DNA of 64,000 nt from Paenalcaligenes sp052103955 (GCA_052103955.1 JBQELO010000002.1:62001-126000); one strand, 5' to 3'; positions 51,015-60,196 are shown, counted from the first letter of the stretch. Program-made: numbers and translations. The notes: generated from the letters alone by a model not told the origin.

Positions 51015-52337
51015 TTGAATTCTGACACTACTTTCGCCTCATTAGGATTGGCCGCCCCTTTGTTGCAGGCTATCACTGATGCAGGCTACACCCACCCTAC
51101 CCCCATTCAAGCACAAGCTATTCCACATGTGATGACGGGTGGCGATTTGCTCGCCGCAGCACAAACCGGTACGGGTAAAACAGCGGGCTTCACACTACCT
51201 ATCTTGCATAGGCTGTTAACCCAACCCGCAGCAAAGCTGCAACCTGGTTCACCTCGCGTCGTCATTCTGACCCCTACCCGCGAACTAGCGGCACAGGTAG
51301 AGGAATCCGTACGTTTATATGGCGCCCATAGCCGCATACGCTCGCTGGTACTGTTTGGTGGTGTGAACATCAACCCCCAAATTCGTGCACTGCAAAAACC
51401 CATAGATTTGGTGGTTGCTACGCCCGGTCGTTTACTGGATCACTGCGGTCAAAAAACCATAGACTTATCCCGCACAGAAACTCTGGTGCTGGATGAAGCC
51501 GACCGCATGTTGGACATGGGCTTTATTCGTGACATTCGTCGCGTGCTGGCATTGATGCCTAAACAGCGCCAAAACCTGCTGTTCTCGGCGACATTCTCGT
51601 CTGAGATTCGTGCGTTGGCACACCAAATTCTGAAAGACCCTATTGAGGTCTCAGTAGCACCGCGTAACACCACGGCTGAGCGCATTACTCAAAACGTCGT
51701 GCTGACTGAACAAAGCCATAAGCGCGAACTGATTAGTCACATCATCCGTGAAAGTGGTTGGCACCAAGTACTGGTATTTTGCCGTACCAAACATGGCGCA
51801 AACCGACTGGCTGAAAAACTTAGCAAAGATGGTCTAAATGCCGCTGCCCTGCACGGTAACAAAAGCCAATCTGCCCGTACTCGTGCGCTAGATGGCTTCA
51901 AAAGCGGCAAAGTCGTGGTACTAGTGGCCACCGACATTGCGGCCCGCGGTATTGATATAGACCAGTTGCCCTACGTGATCAACTTTGAGCTGCCACAAGT
52001 ACCTGAAGATTACGTACACCGCATTGGTCGTACTGGCCGTGCTGGTAGCGATGGACTGGCGCTATCCCTCGTGGATCGCACCGAAAGCCGTATGCTGCAA
52101 ACCATCGAAAAAATGATCAATCAGGACATTCCACGTATTGAGTTCCCTGACTTCACACCACCTGCACGTGGTGCTGTGTCTGAAGAACGTAGCCGCCCTG
52201 CCCGTACAGAGCGTGAGCGTCCTCGTAGCAACAACCAACGTCGCCCAGCTCAACGCCAAGGCCAAGCAAAGCCTCAAGGTCAAGGTAAGCCAGCCGGCCA
52301 ACGTCGCCCCCGACGTCCTGCTTCTACGGCTTCCTAA
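51015..52337 (+). CDS. rhlE: DEAD-box RNA helicase (RhlE type)
   Basis: This RNA helicase of about 440 residues has all core motifs: Q motif TPIQAQAIP, motif I AQTGTGKTAG, PTRELAAQ, TPGRLLDH, motif II DEAD, motif III SAT, ATDIAARGID, and motif VI HRIGRTGRAG. The C-terminal 70 residues are basic and rich in Arg, Gln, Pro and Gly, a typical RNA-binding tail. It unwinds RNA in ribosome assembly or decay. No ATG fits the N-terminus; TTG at 51015 (LNSDTTFASLGL) is chosen with GGAAA upstream, and TTG at 51000 is the alternative. A TATAAT box at 50868 may be its promoter, implying a leader of about 140 bases. A terminator follows. Confidence 0.9.
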   Translation: MNSDTTFASLGLAAPLLQAITDAGYTHPTPIQAQAIPHVMTGGDLLAAAQTGTGKTAGFTLPILHRLLTQPAAKLQPGSPRVVILTPTRELAAQVEESVRLYGAHSRIRSLVLFGGVNINPQIRALQKPIDLVVATPGRLLDHCGQKTIDLSRTETLVLDEADRMLDMGFIRDIRRVLALMPKQRQNLLFSATFSSEIRALAHQILKDPIEVSVAPRNTTAERITQNVVLTEQSHKRELISHIIRESGWHQVLVFCRTKHGANRLAEKLSKDGLNAAALHGNKSQSARTRALDGFKSGKVVVLVATDIAARGIDIDQLPYVINFELPQVPEDYVHRIGRTGRAGSDGLALSLVDRTESRMLQTIEKMINQDIPRIEFPDFTPPARGAVSEERSRPARTERERPRSNNQRRPAQRQGQAKPQGQGKPAGQRRPRRPASTAS

Positions 52338-52374
52338 CCCTAGGGATTTACCCTTTACCCATTGAATACGCTAG

Positions 52375-52398
52375 CTCGCCCCATCTTGGGGCGAGTTT
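52375..52398 (+). terminator. Intrinsic terminator after rhlE
   Basis: CTCGCCCCA (52375-52383) pairs perfectly with TGGGGCGAG (52387-52395) around TCT, followed by TTTCGTT. The U tract is short, so efficiency may be moderate. Confidence 0.75.
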
Positions 52399-52573
52399 CG
52401 TTGTGCGCCGCATCATCACTACCTTTAGCACTAAAAACTGCACTGCGACTAAAGTTTTAACCCAAAAGTGGACCCATGGTTTCGAGCCTAAATGGTTCTA
52501 TGTCTTGTCCACTAAGTTCACTTATATTGCCCCTTATTAAAAGATCATAACGAGACAAATAAGGAGACAATCA

Positions 52574-53659
52574 GTGTCCACACGACCACTGGTTCGCTTT
52601 GAGCAAGTACAAAAATCCTATGACGGCGAGACATTTGTAGTTAAAGATCTCAATCTGGATATTCAGCAAGGCGAATTCTTATCGTTGCTGGGGCCCTCTG
52701 GCTCTGGCAAAACCACCTGCTTAATGATGCTGGCAGGGTTTGAATACCCCACCACCGGCAATATCTATCTAGATCAGCAGAACATCAATCGCGTGCCACC
52801 CCACCAACGCAACATTGGCATGGTGTTTCAGAACTACGCTCTGTTTCCACACATGACCGTAGAAAAAAACTTGGAATACCCCTTAAAGGTGCGTCGCTTG
52901 CCTGCCTCTGAACGCAAGGCCAAAGTACGCAAAGCACTAGAAATGGTGCAAATGGAGGCCTTTGCTAAGCGGTATCCGGCCCAAATGTCGGGGGGGCAGC
53001 AACAGCGTATTGCCTTAGCCCGTGCCTTGGTGTTTGAGCCCAAACTGGTGCTGATGGACGAACCGCTAGGGGCGCTGGACAAACAACTGCGTGAGCACAT
53101 GCAGTTGGAACTTAAAGCCTTGCATCAATCGCTAGGCATCACCTTTGTGTATGTGACCCACGACCAAAGTGAAGCGCTAACGATGTCTGACCGTGTTGCT
53201 GTGTTTAACGATGGCATCATTCAGCAAATTTCCTCAGTCCACACCCTGTATGAAGCCCCAGAAAACCCATTTGTGGCGAACTTTGTAGGTGATAACAACC
53301 TACTTACAGGCACTCTGTCTCATACAGATGGGGACATGTGTCAGATCACGCTGGGCGATGGCAGTGTGATTCACGGGCTAAACGTTAACCACACCGCCAC
53401 AGGGCATGCCGCTGCACTGAGCATACGCCCTGAGCGCATACAGGTGATGGCCGCCCCCACACACAACTGTATCCCCGCACAAATTACCAATACGGTGTAC
53501 TTGGGTGACCACGTACGTCTGATCTGCAAAACCCACGATCAACAAGAGATCAGCATCAAACAGCAGATCAGCCAACTCAGCTCAGACACCAGTCTGGCAC
53601 CCGGCGCATGGCTATCACTACAACTCCCCCCCGCCTTCGCCCGGGTCTTTACCGCCTAA
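52574..53659 (+). CDS. potA: Polyamine-type ABC transporter ATP-binding protein (PotA-like)
   Basis: This 361-residue ATPase has Walker A GPSGSGKTT at 40-48, Q-loop FQNYALFPHM, signature MSGGQQQR at 138-145, Walker B VLMDEPLGALD, and the H-loop VTHDQ. The C-terminal 120 residues form a TOBE-type regulatory domain. This is the arrangement of PotA/PotG and other class-I importer ATPases for spermidine, putrescine or opine-like cations. The start is GTG at 52574 with AAGGAGA six bases upstream. It is the first of four genes: ATPase, binding protein and two permeases, all on the plus strand, ending at a terminator. Confidence 0.9.
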   Translation: MSTRPLVRFEQVQKSYDGETFVVKDLNLDIQQGEFLSLLGPSGSGKTTCLMMLAGFEYPTTGNIYLDQQNINRVPPHQRNIGMVFQNYALFPHMTVEKNLEYPLKVRRLPASERKAKVRKALEMVQMEAFAKRYPAQMSGGQQQRIALARALVFEPKLVLMDEPLGALDKQLREHMQLELKALHQSLGITFVYVTHDQSEALTMSDRVAVFNDGIIQQISSVHTLYEAPENPFVANFVGDNNLLTGTLSHTDGDMCQITLGDGSVIHGLNVNHTATGHAAALSIRPERIQVMAAPTHNCIPAQITNTVYLGDHVRLICKTHDQQEISIKQQISQLSSDTSLAPGAWLSLQLPPAFARVFTA

Positions 53660-53714
53660 GTCACCCTTGGGCTCCACGCTGTACATCCTATACCTATATA
53701 TAACGGAGACAACC

Positions 53715-54758
53715 ATGAAAACATCCCACAAGGTAGTACTTGGTGTAATTAGTAGTATGTTGGCATTTGGCAGTCAGTCGGCGTTAGCGCGCGACCTGAC
53801 CATTGTGAACTTTGGCGGCGCTGCTGGTGCTGCACAACAAACCGCATTTGTCGAACCCCTACAGCAACAAAAGAATATCAAAATCCTTAACGTGCCCTAC
53901 AACGGCGAATTGGCCAAAATCAAGGCCATGGTAGACACCAACAACGTGGTGTGGGATGTAGTGGAAATTGAAACGGCTGACCTCAGCCGTGGCTGTGATG
54001 AAGGCTTGTTTGAGCCACTGGACTGGGACAATATCATCGACAAAGATGCGCTGATCCCCGAAGCCGTACACGATTGCGGCATGGGTGTATTTGTGTGGTC
54101 CACCGTCATGGCCTACAACGGTAAAACGCTGGATCAAACACCTAACGGCTGGGCTGATTTCTGGGATGTGGAAAAATTTCCTGGTAAACGTGCGCTACGT
54201 AAAGGTGCCCGTTACAACCTAGAATTTGCATTGATGGCCGATGGTGTAGCCCCTAAAGACGTGTACACCGTACTGAACACTCCTGAAGGCGTAGACCGCG
54301 CTTTTAACAAACTCAACGAGCTCAAACCCCATATTCAGTGGTGGGAAGCCGGTGCCCAACCATTGCAAATGCTGGCAGCTGGCGACGTCGTCATGTCCAC
54401 GGTCTATAACGGCCGTATCGCTGCCGCCAATGCTGAAGGCCAAGACCTACGCATTGTGTGGAACGGCAGTATCTACGATCTGGACTACTACGTCATTCCT
54501 ATGGGCTCGCCAAACAAAGAATTAGCCCAAGAGTTCATTAGTTTCTCGGCTCAGCCCGAGCAACAGATGAAACATGCCCAAAGTATCAATTACGGTGCTA
54601 TCAACAAAGCAGCCATCGCCAATTTAGATGCCGCCACACTGGAACAAATGCCTAACTCGCCGCAAAACGCCGAGCATGCTTTGCTTTCCAGCTATGACTA
54701 CTGGGCTGACCACGGCGAAGAGCTAGACCAACGTTTCACGGCTTGGTCCACTCAATAA
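53715..54758 (+). CDS. potD: Polyamine-type ABC transporter periplasmic binding protein (PotD/PotF-like)
   Basis: This 347-residue secreted binding protein has a signal peptide (MKTSHKVVLGVISSMLAFGS, cleavage near ALARD at residue 26). The mature part starts LTIVNFGGAAGAAQQTAF and has WDVVEIETADLSRGCDEG, GWADFWDVEKFPGKRALR and YDLDYYVIPMGSPNKELA. It belongs to the PotD/PotF family of extracellular solute-binding proteins (cluster binding putrescine, spermidine and similar cations). The exact substrate cannot be read from the sequence. The ATG at 53715 has GGAG seven bases upstream; the frame is open 48 bases further upstream without a signal-like start. Confidence 0.9.
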   Translation: MKTSHKVVLGVISSMLAFGSQSALARDLTIVNFGGAAGAAQQTAFVEPLQQQKNIKILNVPYNGELAKIKAMVDTNNVVWDVVEIETADLSRGCDEGLFEPLDWDNIIDKDALIPEAVHDCGMGVFVWSTVMAYNGKTLDQTPNGWADFWDVEKFPGKRALRKGARYNLEFALMADGVAPKDVYTVLNTPEGVDRAFNKLNELKPHIQWWEAGAQPLQMLAAGDVVMSTVYNGRIAAANAEGQDLRIVWNGSIYDLDYYVIPMGSPNKELAQEFISFSAQPEQQMKHAQSINYGAINKAAIANLDAATLEQMPNSPQNAEHALLSSYDYWADHGEELDQRFTAWSTQ

Positions 54759-54818
54759 CCCTTCTGTGATGACGCCGTGCTCTACCCCGAGCACGGCTTG
54801 CTTAACGGGTAGTATCTA

Positions 54819-56066
54819 ATGACTTCTTCCATGACGCTGTCTACAGCGGACATAAAAAAAGCCGTGGTCAAAGCACACCGCAAGCAGCGCTGGCAAGCGG
54901 CTGGGCTGCTGGCACCTCTGGCGATATTTCTATTGATTATCTTTGTTATCCCCGTTGCGGCCTTGCTGTTTAGAGCTGTGGATAACCCAGAAGTCATCGA
55001 ACACATGCCACGTACTTTGGTGACACTGAAAAGCTGGGATCGACAAAGCGCCCCACCACCGGAAAGCTATGTTGCTCTGGCAACAGACCTGCAGCACGCC
55101 AAAGAGGGCACAGGCTCTGGCCTGTTGGCTAGACGCTTAAATTACGAAATTGCAGGCTATAGAACACTGATTTTTAAAACCGTACGCAAAATGCCGCTGG
55201 CCGATTTACACAACAAATCCGCCGAAAGCATACGTGACGAAATCATCGACATTGATCCGCGCTGGGCCGAGGTGGATTACTGGCGAGCCATCAGCAATAA
55301 CGACCGCGCCTATTCAGACTATTACTTGCTGGCATCGCTGGACTTAACACGCAACACCCAAGGTGAGATCGTTGCTGTACCTGAAGGAAGCTCAGCGTTC
55401 CAAAACATCTTTGCACGCACCTTTGAAATTAGCTTTGGGGTCACCCTCATTGCCTTATTGCTGGGCTTTCCACTGGCTTACTGGATGAGCCGCATGAGCG
55501 CACGCAATGCCAACTTGGTCATGATCTGTGTGCTGATTCCTTTCTGGACATCTGTGCTGGTACGTATTGCTGCGTGGATAGTGCTGCTGCAACGCCAAGG
55601 TTTAATCAACAAGACGTTGATGCAACTGGGCCTAACCGACATGCCGTTAGACCTACTGTTTAACCGTATAGGCGTCTACATTGCCATGGTGCACATTATG
55701 CTGCCGTTTATGGTCTTACCCATATATAGCGTGATGCGTTCTATTCCACCTACCTATCAACGTGCGGCCATTTCGCTAGGCAGCCACCCTTTTGCTGCGT
55801 TCTGGAAGGTGTATGTGCCACAAACGTACCCCGGCATTGCCGCAGGGTGTTTGTTGGTCTTCATTATTTCTATTGGTTATTACATCACCCCCGCCTTGCT
55901 AGGTGGTGCCAACGACCAAATGATCAGTTATTACGTGGCCTACTTTACCAATCAAACCATTAACTGGGGGATGGCAAGCGCCTTAGGCTTCTTGTTATTG
56001 GCCGGCACCTTAGTGTTATACACCTTGTACCGTCGCCTATCGGGCCGCGAACTAGGACTGGGCTAA
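54819..56066 (+). CDS. potB: Polyamine-type ABC transporter permease (PotB-like) with large N-terminal periplasmic insert
   Basis: This 415-residue inner-membrane permease has one helix near residues 30-50, then a hydrophilic stretch of about 140 residues (roughly 55-195). The remaining five helices follow, with the EAA-type loop AAISLGSHPFAAFWKVYVPQTYPG that contacts the ATPase. E. coli PotB is about 275-285 residues, so the region between helix 1 and helix 2 is greatly enlarged and should lie in the periplasm. It may contact the binding protein. The gene starts 60 bases after the binding-protein gene and 11 bases before the second permease. Confidence 0.88.
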   Translation: MTSSMTLSTADIKKAVVKAHRKQRWQAAGLLAPLAIFLLIIFVIPVAALLFRAVDNPEVIEHMPRTLVTLKSWDRQSAPPPESYVALATDLQHAKEGTGSGLLARRLNYEIAGYRTLIFKTVRKMPLADLHNKSAESIRDEIIDIDPRWAEVDYWRAISNNDRAYSDYYLLASLDLTRNTQGEIVAVPEGSSAFQNIFARTFEISFGVTLIALLLGFPLAYWMSRMSARNANLVMICVLIPFWTSVLVRIAAWIVLLQRQGLINKTLMQLGLTDMPLDLLFNRIGVYIAMVHIMLPFMVLPIYSVMRSIPPTYQRAAISLGSHPFAAFWKVYVPQTYPGIAAGCLLVFIISIGYYITPALLGGANDQMISYYVAYFTNQTINWGMASALGFLLLAGTLVLYTLYRRLSGRELGLG

Positions 56067-56077
56067 AAGGAATAGTT

Positions 56078-56914
56078 ATGACTCCCAATCCCTACCTTTC
56101 ACCCTCTGAACGCCTGTGGAAAGTAGTACAACGCGTACTGTGCTGGCTAATACTACTCTTCCTACTCACCCCGATTCTGGTCATTGTGCCCTTGTCGTTT
56201 AGTGAGGGCAGCCTATTGCTGTACCCCATGCCCGGTGTGTCGTTACGCTGGTACGAAGCGTTATTTAACTCGGAAGACTGGATACGCGCCACACGCAACA
56301 GCTTTATTGTGGCCCCCTTGTCTACTGTCATCGCCACCGTCCTAGGCACCATGGCAGCCATGGGTTTACAACGCGCTAACTTCATTGGCAAAAGCCTGCT
56401 TATGGGTATGCTAATTTCGCCCATGATCGTGCCCCTTGTAGTAGTAGGGGTAGGGGTATACCTGTTTTTTGCCCCGTATGGCCTAACCAACAGCTACATG
56501 GGGCTGGTACTGACCCACGCTGCCTTGGGCTCCCCCTTTGTGCTGACGACTGTACTGGCTACCTTACAAGGCTTTGACAGCAACTTAGTACGTGCTGCCT
56601 ACAGCTTGGGCGCTCACCCTCTGCGTGCTTTCTTTACCGTCACGCTACCCATTATTGCGCCTGGGGTGATTGCGGGCGCGTTGTTTGCCTTCATTACCTC
56701 GTTTGATGAAGTGATCACTACGCTGTTCTTAGCAGGCCCGCAGCAAGTGACTCTGCCCCGTCAAATGTTTACCGGCATACGTGAAAACATCAGTCCTATC
56801 ATTGCGGCCATTGCCACAATTCTGATTGTGTTTTCCACGGCACTACTACTGACCTTGGAATGGTTACGTGGCCGTAATGCCAAACGAGCCGTACGCCTAG
56901 AAAGCGCCTCCTAA
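56078..56914 (+). CDS. potC: Polyamine-type ABC transporter permease (PotC-like)
   Basis: This 278-residue permease has six helices and the EAA loop RAAYSLGAHPLRAFFTVTLPIIAPG near residue 190. The N-terminal helix (VLCWLILLFLLTPILVIVPLSFSEG) is followed by the family-typical SLRWYEALF. It pairs with the preceding permease to form the transmembrane channel of the importer. Its ATG follows AAAGGAAT by a few bases. A strong terminator 14 bases after the stop ends the four-gene operon. Length is normal for the family. Confidence 0.9.
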   Translation: MTPNPYLSPSERLWKVVQRVLCWLILLFLLTPILVIVPLSFSEGSLLLYPMPGVSLRWYEALFNSEDWIRATRNSFIVAPLSTVIATVLGTMAAMGLQRANFIGKSLLMGMLISPMIVPLVVVGVGVYLFFAPYGLTNSYMGLVLTHAALGSPFVLTTVLATLQGFDSNLVRAAYSLGAHPLRAFFTVTLPIIAPGVIAGALFAFITSFDEVITTLFLAGPQQVTLPRQMFTGIRENISPIIAAIATILIVFSTALLLTLEWLRGRNAKRAVRLESAS

Positions 56915-56927
56915 GCCCGTTAACGAC

Positions 56928-56967
56928 AAGGCCCTTTATCGTCATGCAAAACGGTAAAGGGCCTTTT
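56928..56967 (+). terminator. Intrinsic terminator after the polyamine-type ABC operon
   Basis: AAGGCCCTTTA (56928-56938) pairs with TAAAGGGCCTT (56955-56965), followed by TT. The A-rich 5' flank also allows function for the convergent SDR gene on the minus strand. Confidence 0.82.
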
Positions 56968-56980
56968 GCTATCTATCGCG

Positions 56981-57697
56981 TTAAAAACGTTCGTCGTAGC
57001 GTGCGGGTAGCACCAACTCGCGTATAAACGAGGCCTCAGACAACGCCAACATCGTACGCACCACACTGACTACATCATGCACCGGTACGGTATGCCCTTC
57101 GTCACGCGCCGCCGCCTCTGCCACCGGCACGGATAAGGCATCCTCGGTATTCAAATAGCCCAACTGCAATACGCTGACTTTCAGTCCTTGCTCTCTAAAA
57201 CCTTCGCGTAACGCGTCCGCCATCCCACTTAAGGCAAATTTACTGGCACCAAAAGCAACTTCTGGCCGGCCACTTTGGCGCAACGCCGACGTTGAGCCCG
57301 TCAAAACCACCTGTGCTTTGTGAGATCGCAACACATTAGGCATCAAGCGCTTCAATGCTAACAACGTTGCTGTGATGTTCACCTCTACTAATTGCTGCAG
57401 GCTAGCATCACTATCGTTTAAGAAGTTATAGGCGTCTGAAAACGCCTGTGCTTCCCAAATGCCCAAGTTATAAATCAGCACATCAATAGTAGAAGGTGCC
57501 GCCGCAGCCAAGGCGTTAACCGCCTGTACAGGGTGACTCATATCGGCCTCTACCCAGTCTATAGCCGCGCCATGTAACGACTGCACATCCTGTGGCCGTT
57601 GTCGTGACACACCAATGACCGTATCGCCCGCACTACCTACGCCTTCTACCAAGGCACGCCCCAGCCCTTTACTGGCTCCTATGATCATGATGTTCAT
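56981..57697 (-). CDS. SDR-family protein lacking the usual catalytic Tyr
   Basis: This 238-residue protein has the short-chain dehydrogenase fold. The cofactor motif GASKGLG is near the N-terminus, LIYNLGIWE stands where NNAG is usual, and the conserved Ser is in LTGSTSALR. The catalytic motif, normally YxxxK, reads FGASK: the codon is TTT, so Phe replaces the proton-donating Tyr while the Lys is kept. It may therefore be a weak or redirected enzyme, or a binding protein. The gene stands alone between the polyamine-type operon and prfC, divergent from prfC. The substrate is unknown. Confidence 0.82.
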   Translation of the reverse strand: MNIMIIGASKGLGRALVEGVGSAGDTVIGVSRQRPQDVQSLHGAAIDWVEADMSHPVQAVNALAAAAPSTIDVLIYNLGIWEAQAFSDAYNFLNDSDASLQQLVEVNITATLLALKRLMPNVLRSHKAQVVLTGSTSALRQSGRPEVAFGASKFALSGMADALREGFREQGLKVSVLQLGYLNTEDALSVPVAEAAARDEGHTVPVHDVVSVVRTMLALSEASFIRELVLPARYDERF

Positions 57698-57831
57698 GAT
57701 TTTTCCCTTTTCCGTCTGTGCGAATACCGCCTAATGCGGCAAGATAATTGTGAGTCTGGCAGATTTGAGCGAAAATAGACGTTTTGCCTGATTTTTTCTA
57801 CAGGCTTTAGCCTCTTTTACCGTATCTGCTG

Positions 57832-59439
57832 ATGTCTACCCTTGCCCAAGAAGCTTCGCGCCGCCGAACTTTTGCGATTATTTCTCACCCTGACGCGGGG
57901 AAGACCACCCTTACGGAAAAACTTCTGCTGTTTGCAGGTGCCATCCAAATTGCGGGTAGCGTGAAATCGCGTAAAGCGGAACGCCATGCCGCCTCTGACT
58001 GGATGGAGATCGAAAAACAACGTGGTATTTCGGTGGCGTCCTCTGTGATGCAGATGGAATACCGTGACTGTGTGATCAACCTGTTAGACACCCCCGGGCA
58101 CCAAGACTTCTCGGAAGACACCTACCGCGTGTTAACCGCAGTGGATGCCGCACTGATGGTGATTGATGCAGCCAACGGTGTAGAGCCCCAAACTATTCGC
58201 CTGCTGCAAGTATGTAGGGCGCGTAACACCCCAATTATCACCTTCATCAACAAGCTGGACCGCGAAGTTCAAGAACCGTTGGACCTGCTGTCAGAAATTG
58301 AAGACCACTTGGGCATGGAAGCCATTCCTTTTGCGTGGCCAGTAGGGATGGGACGCGCGTTTGGTGGCGTATTTAACCTCAATGCTGACCACCTACACGT
58401 CTTTACCTCTGGCAAAGAGCACCGCAGCGATAACGATGAGAAACTAGCCGGCTTAGACAACCCTGAGGCAGAACGCCGCTTTGGTGAAAACTTCACTAAA
58501 GCGCGTGATGAAATTCACCTGATTAAAGAAGCCGTTAGCGACTTTGACCATGATGCGTTCTTAGCTGGTAAACAAACACCCGTGTTTTTTGGTTCTGCAC
58601 TGAATAATTTCGGCGTACAAGAAGTACTGGATGCGCTAGTAGACATGGCGCCCCCTCCCGGCCCCCGTATTGCGCTGCAACGTACCGTAGAGCCTGATGA
58701 GCCTAAATTCAGTGGCGTAGTGTTCAAGGTGCAAGCCAATATGGACCCCGCCCACCGTGACCGCGTAGCCTTTGTGCGTGTTAGCTCTGGCCATTTCCAA
58801 CGTGGTATGCGCCTAAAAGTAGCGCGTACCAATAAAGAAATCCGTCCTAATAACGTGGTGTCCTTCTTGTCGCAACGTCGCGACCTACTAGAAGAAGCCT
58901 ACGCTGGCGATATTATCGGTATTCCTAACCACGGTGTGCTGCAACTAGGCGACGTGCTGACCGAAGGCGAAAGCTTGCAGTTCACAGGCTTGCCATTCTT
59001 TGCACCTGAACTCTTCCAAGCGGTAGAAGTAAAAGATCCGTTGCGCACAAAACAGCTGCGTATTGGTTTAACCCAACTGGGTGAAGAAGGCGCAATTCAG
59101 GTATTTCGCCCACACCTCACCAGCGGTGTATTGCTGCTGGGTGCGGTAGGCCAATTGCAGTTCGAAGTGGTGGCGCATCGCCTACGTACTGAATACAACG
59201 TAGACGCTAGATTGTCCCCCTCACGCTACAATTTGGCACGCTGGGTAACAGCCACTGACGAGAAGGCAATGAAGAAGTTCTTAGAGACTAACGCTGCCAA
59301 TATTGCCTACGACGTCGTTGACGCTATTGCGTTCCTAGCCTCCTCGCCTGCACAACTGCGTGTGGCGCAAGAGCTAAACCCCGGCATAGAATTCCATGCC
59401 ATGCGTGAACATGGCGGACAGGTTTTCGCTACAATGTAA
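57832..59439 (+). CDS. prfC: Peptide chain release factor 3
   Basis: RF3 is the GTPase that removes RF1 and RF2 from the ribosome after termination. The 535-residue protein has the G1 motif SHPDAGKTTLTEK, G2 around QRGISVASSVM, G3 DTPGHQDFSEDTYR, G4 NKLDRE, and domains II and III downstream (FKVQANMDPAHRDRVAFVRV, QRRDLLEEAYAGDIIG). The C-terminal EFHAMREHGGQVFATM closes the protein. Length and motifs are intact. It has its own promoter region and is followed by a stable hairpin. Confidence 0.96.
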   Translation: MSTLAQEASRRRTFAIISHPDAGKTTLTEKLLLFAGAIQIAGSVKSRKAERHAASDWMEIEKQRGISVASSVMQMEYRDCVINLLDTPGHQDFSEDTYRVLTAVDAALMVIDAANGVEPQTIRLLQVCRARNTPIITFINKLDREVQEPLDLLSEIEDHLGMEAIPFAWPVGMGRAFGGVFNLNADHLHVFTSGKEHRSDNDEKLAGLDNPEAERRFGENFTKARDEIHLIKEAVSDFDHDAFLAGKQTPVFFGSALNNFGVQEVLDALVDMAPPPGPRIALQRTVEPDEPKFSGVVFKVQANMDPAHRDRVAFVRVSSGHFQRGMRLKVARTNKEIRPNNVVSFLSQRRDLLEEAYAGDIIGIPNHGVLQLGDVLTEGESLQFTGLPFFAPELFQAVEVKDPLRTKQLRIGLTQLGEEGAIQVFRPHLTSGVLLLGAVGQLQFEVVAHRLRTEYNVDARLSPSRYNLARWVTATDEKAMKKFLETNAANIAYDVVDAIAFLASSPAQLRVAQELNPGIEFHAMREHGGQVFATM

Positions 59440-59449
59440 ACTTCAAGCT

Positions 59450-59475
59450 CTGGCCCATTCACATGAATGGGCCAG
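59450..59475 (+). other. Perfect hairpin after prfC
   Basis: CTGGCCCATTCA (59450-59461) pairs over twelve positions with TGAATGGGCCAG (59464-59475), with a two- to four-base loop. No U run follows on either strand, so it is not a classical terminator. It lies between prfC and the next gene, 27 bases before its ATG. Confidence 0.65.
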
Positions 59476-59502
59476 CCGCTACCATCACAGCGAACACTTA
59501 CT

Positions 59503-60138
59503 ATGTCCTGGCGTTTAATTCTTGCAATCGTGTTACTAGCTTTGGGAGCCTCTGTGTGGGGCGGTATCCAGATGGGTAACTGGCTGGTAGAAAATGGCCC
59601 ATTGCGTGCTCCCAACATGGTAGCTATTGAAGAAGCTGCTTTGTTAATGCCTACGCTAGATGCGGATGGCAAACCCTATGTTACGCCGGCACCTCAGCCC
59701 CTAATCAACGGTAGGCTAGGAGTACCAGACGAGCTAGAGCCCTTCGACTGGAAGATCACTGCTAAAACAGCAGATAAATACAATCCTCCTATTGCTTTAG
59801 CCAGTACACGCTTGTCTGCCAGCGCACTGTCTGACTTACGCCAACAAGGCTCTACTTCCCCCAGCGGATTACAAGGCATAGCGCGTATAGGTCCTTCAGG
59901 CTCTAGAGGTGCACAAGCCATACAGCCTGTGGATATCACTATTCCACCACCACCGCCCGCTACGCCTGTGCCTAATGTAGGCAGCAACAGCAGCTGGATT
60001 CCCCAGTTCCAACGCGAGATGGCAGCATGTACCCAACGAGGCTTCTTTGAACGCCCCAGTTGCTCATGGGACGTACGTAATAAGTACTGCGGTCCCAACA
60101 ATGCATGGGGCCAAGTAGATGGCTGTCCGGCTAAATAA
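59503..60138 (+). CDS. Membrane-anchored protein of unknown function with Pro-rich linker
   Basis: I do not recognise this 211-residue protein. It has an N-terminal membrane helix (LILAIVLLALGASVWGGIQMG) that is probably an uncleaved anchor and then a periplasmic part of low complexity. A proline run (IPPPPPATPVPN) lies near residue 150, and a C-terminal block carries four cysteines (MAACTQRGFFERPSCSWDVRNKYCGPNNAWGQVDGCP), likely forming disulfides. The ATG at 59503 is chosen because the membrane helix follows at once; the frame opens 36 bases earlier. It lies 63 bases after prfC, behind a hairpin, and may be cotranscribed. Confidence 0.7.
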   Translation: MSWRLILAIVLLALGASVWGGIQMGNWLVENGPLRAPNMVAIEEAALLMPTLDADGKPYVTPAPQPLINGRLGVPDELEPFDWKITAKTADKYNPPIALASTRLSASALSDLRQQGSTSPSGLQGIARIGPSGSRGAQAIQPVDITIPPPPPATPVPNVGSNSSWIPQFQREMAACTQRGFFERPSCSWDVRNKYCGPNNAWGQVDGCPAK

Positions 60139-60160
60139 TCGCTAATGTAAAACCTAGATA

Positions 60161-60196
60161 CAAAAAAAAACGCTACGTACAATACGTAGCGTTTTT
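60161..60196 (+). terminator. Bidirectional intrinsic terminator
   Basis: ACGCTACGTA (60170-60179) pairs perfectly with TACGTAGCGT (60183-60192), flanked by nine A and five T. It serves the unknown protein on the plus strand and bfr on the minus strand. Confidence 0.92.

Noticed and set aside
60078..60182. Upstream extension of the minus-strand frame opposite the Pro-rich protein
   Set aside because: The minus-strand frame at 59694-60182 is a shadow of the plus-strand gene, which has the membrane anchor and its own terminator.
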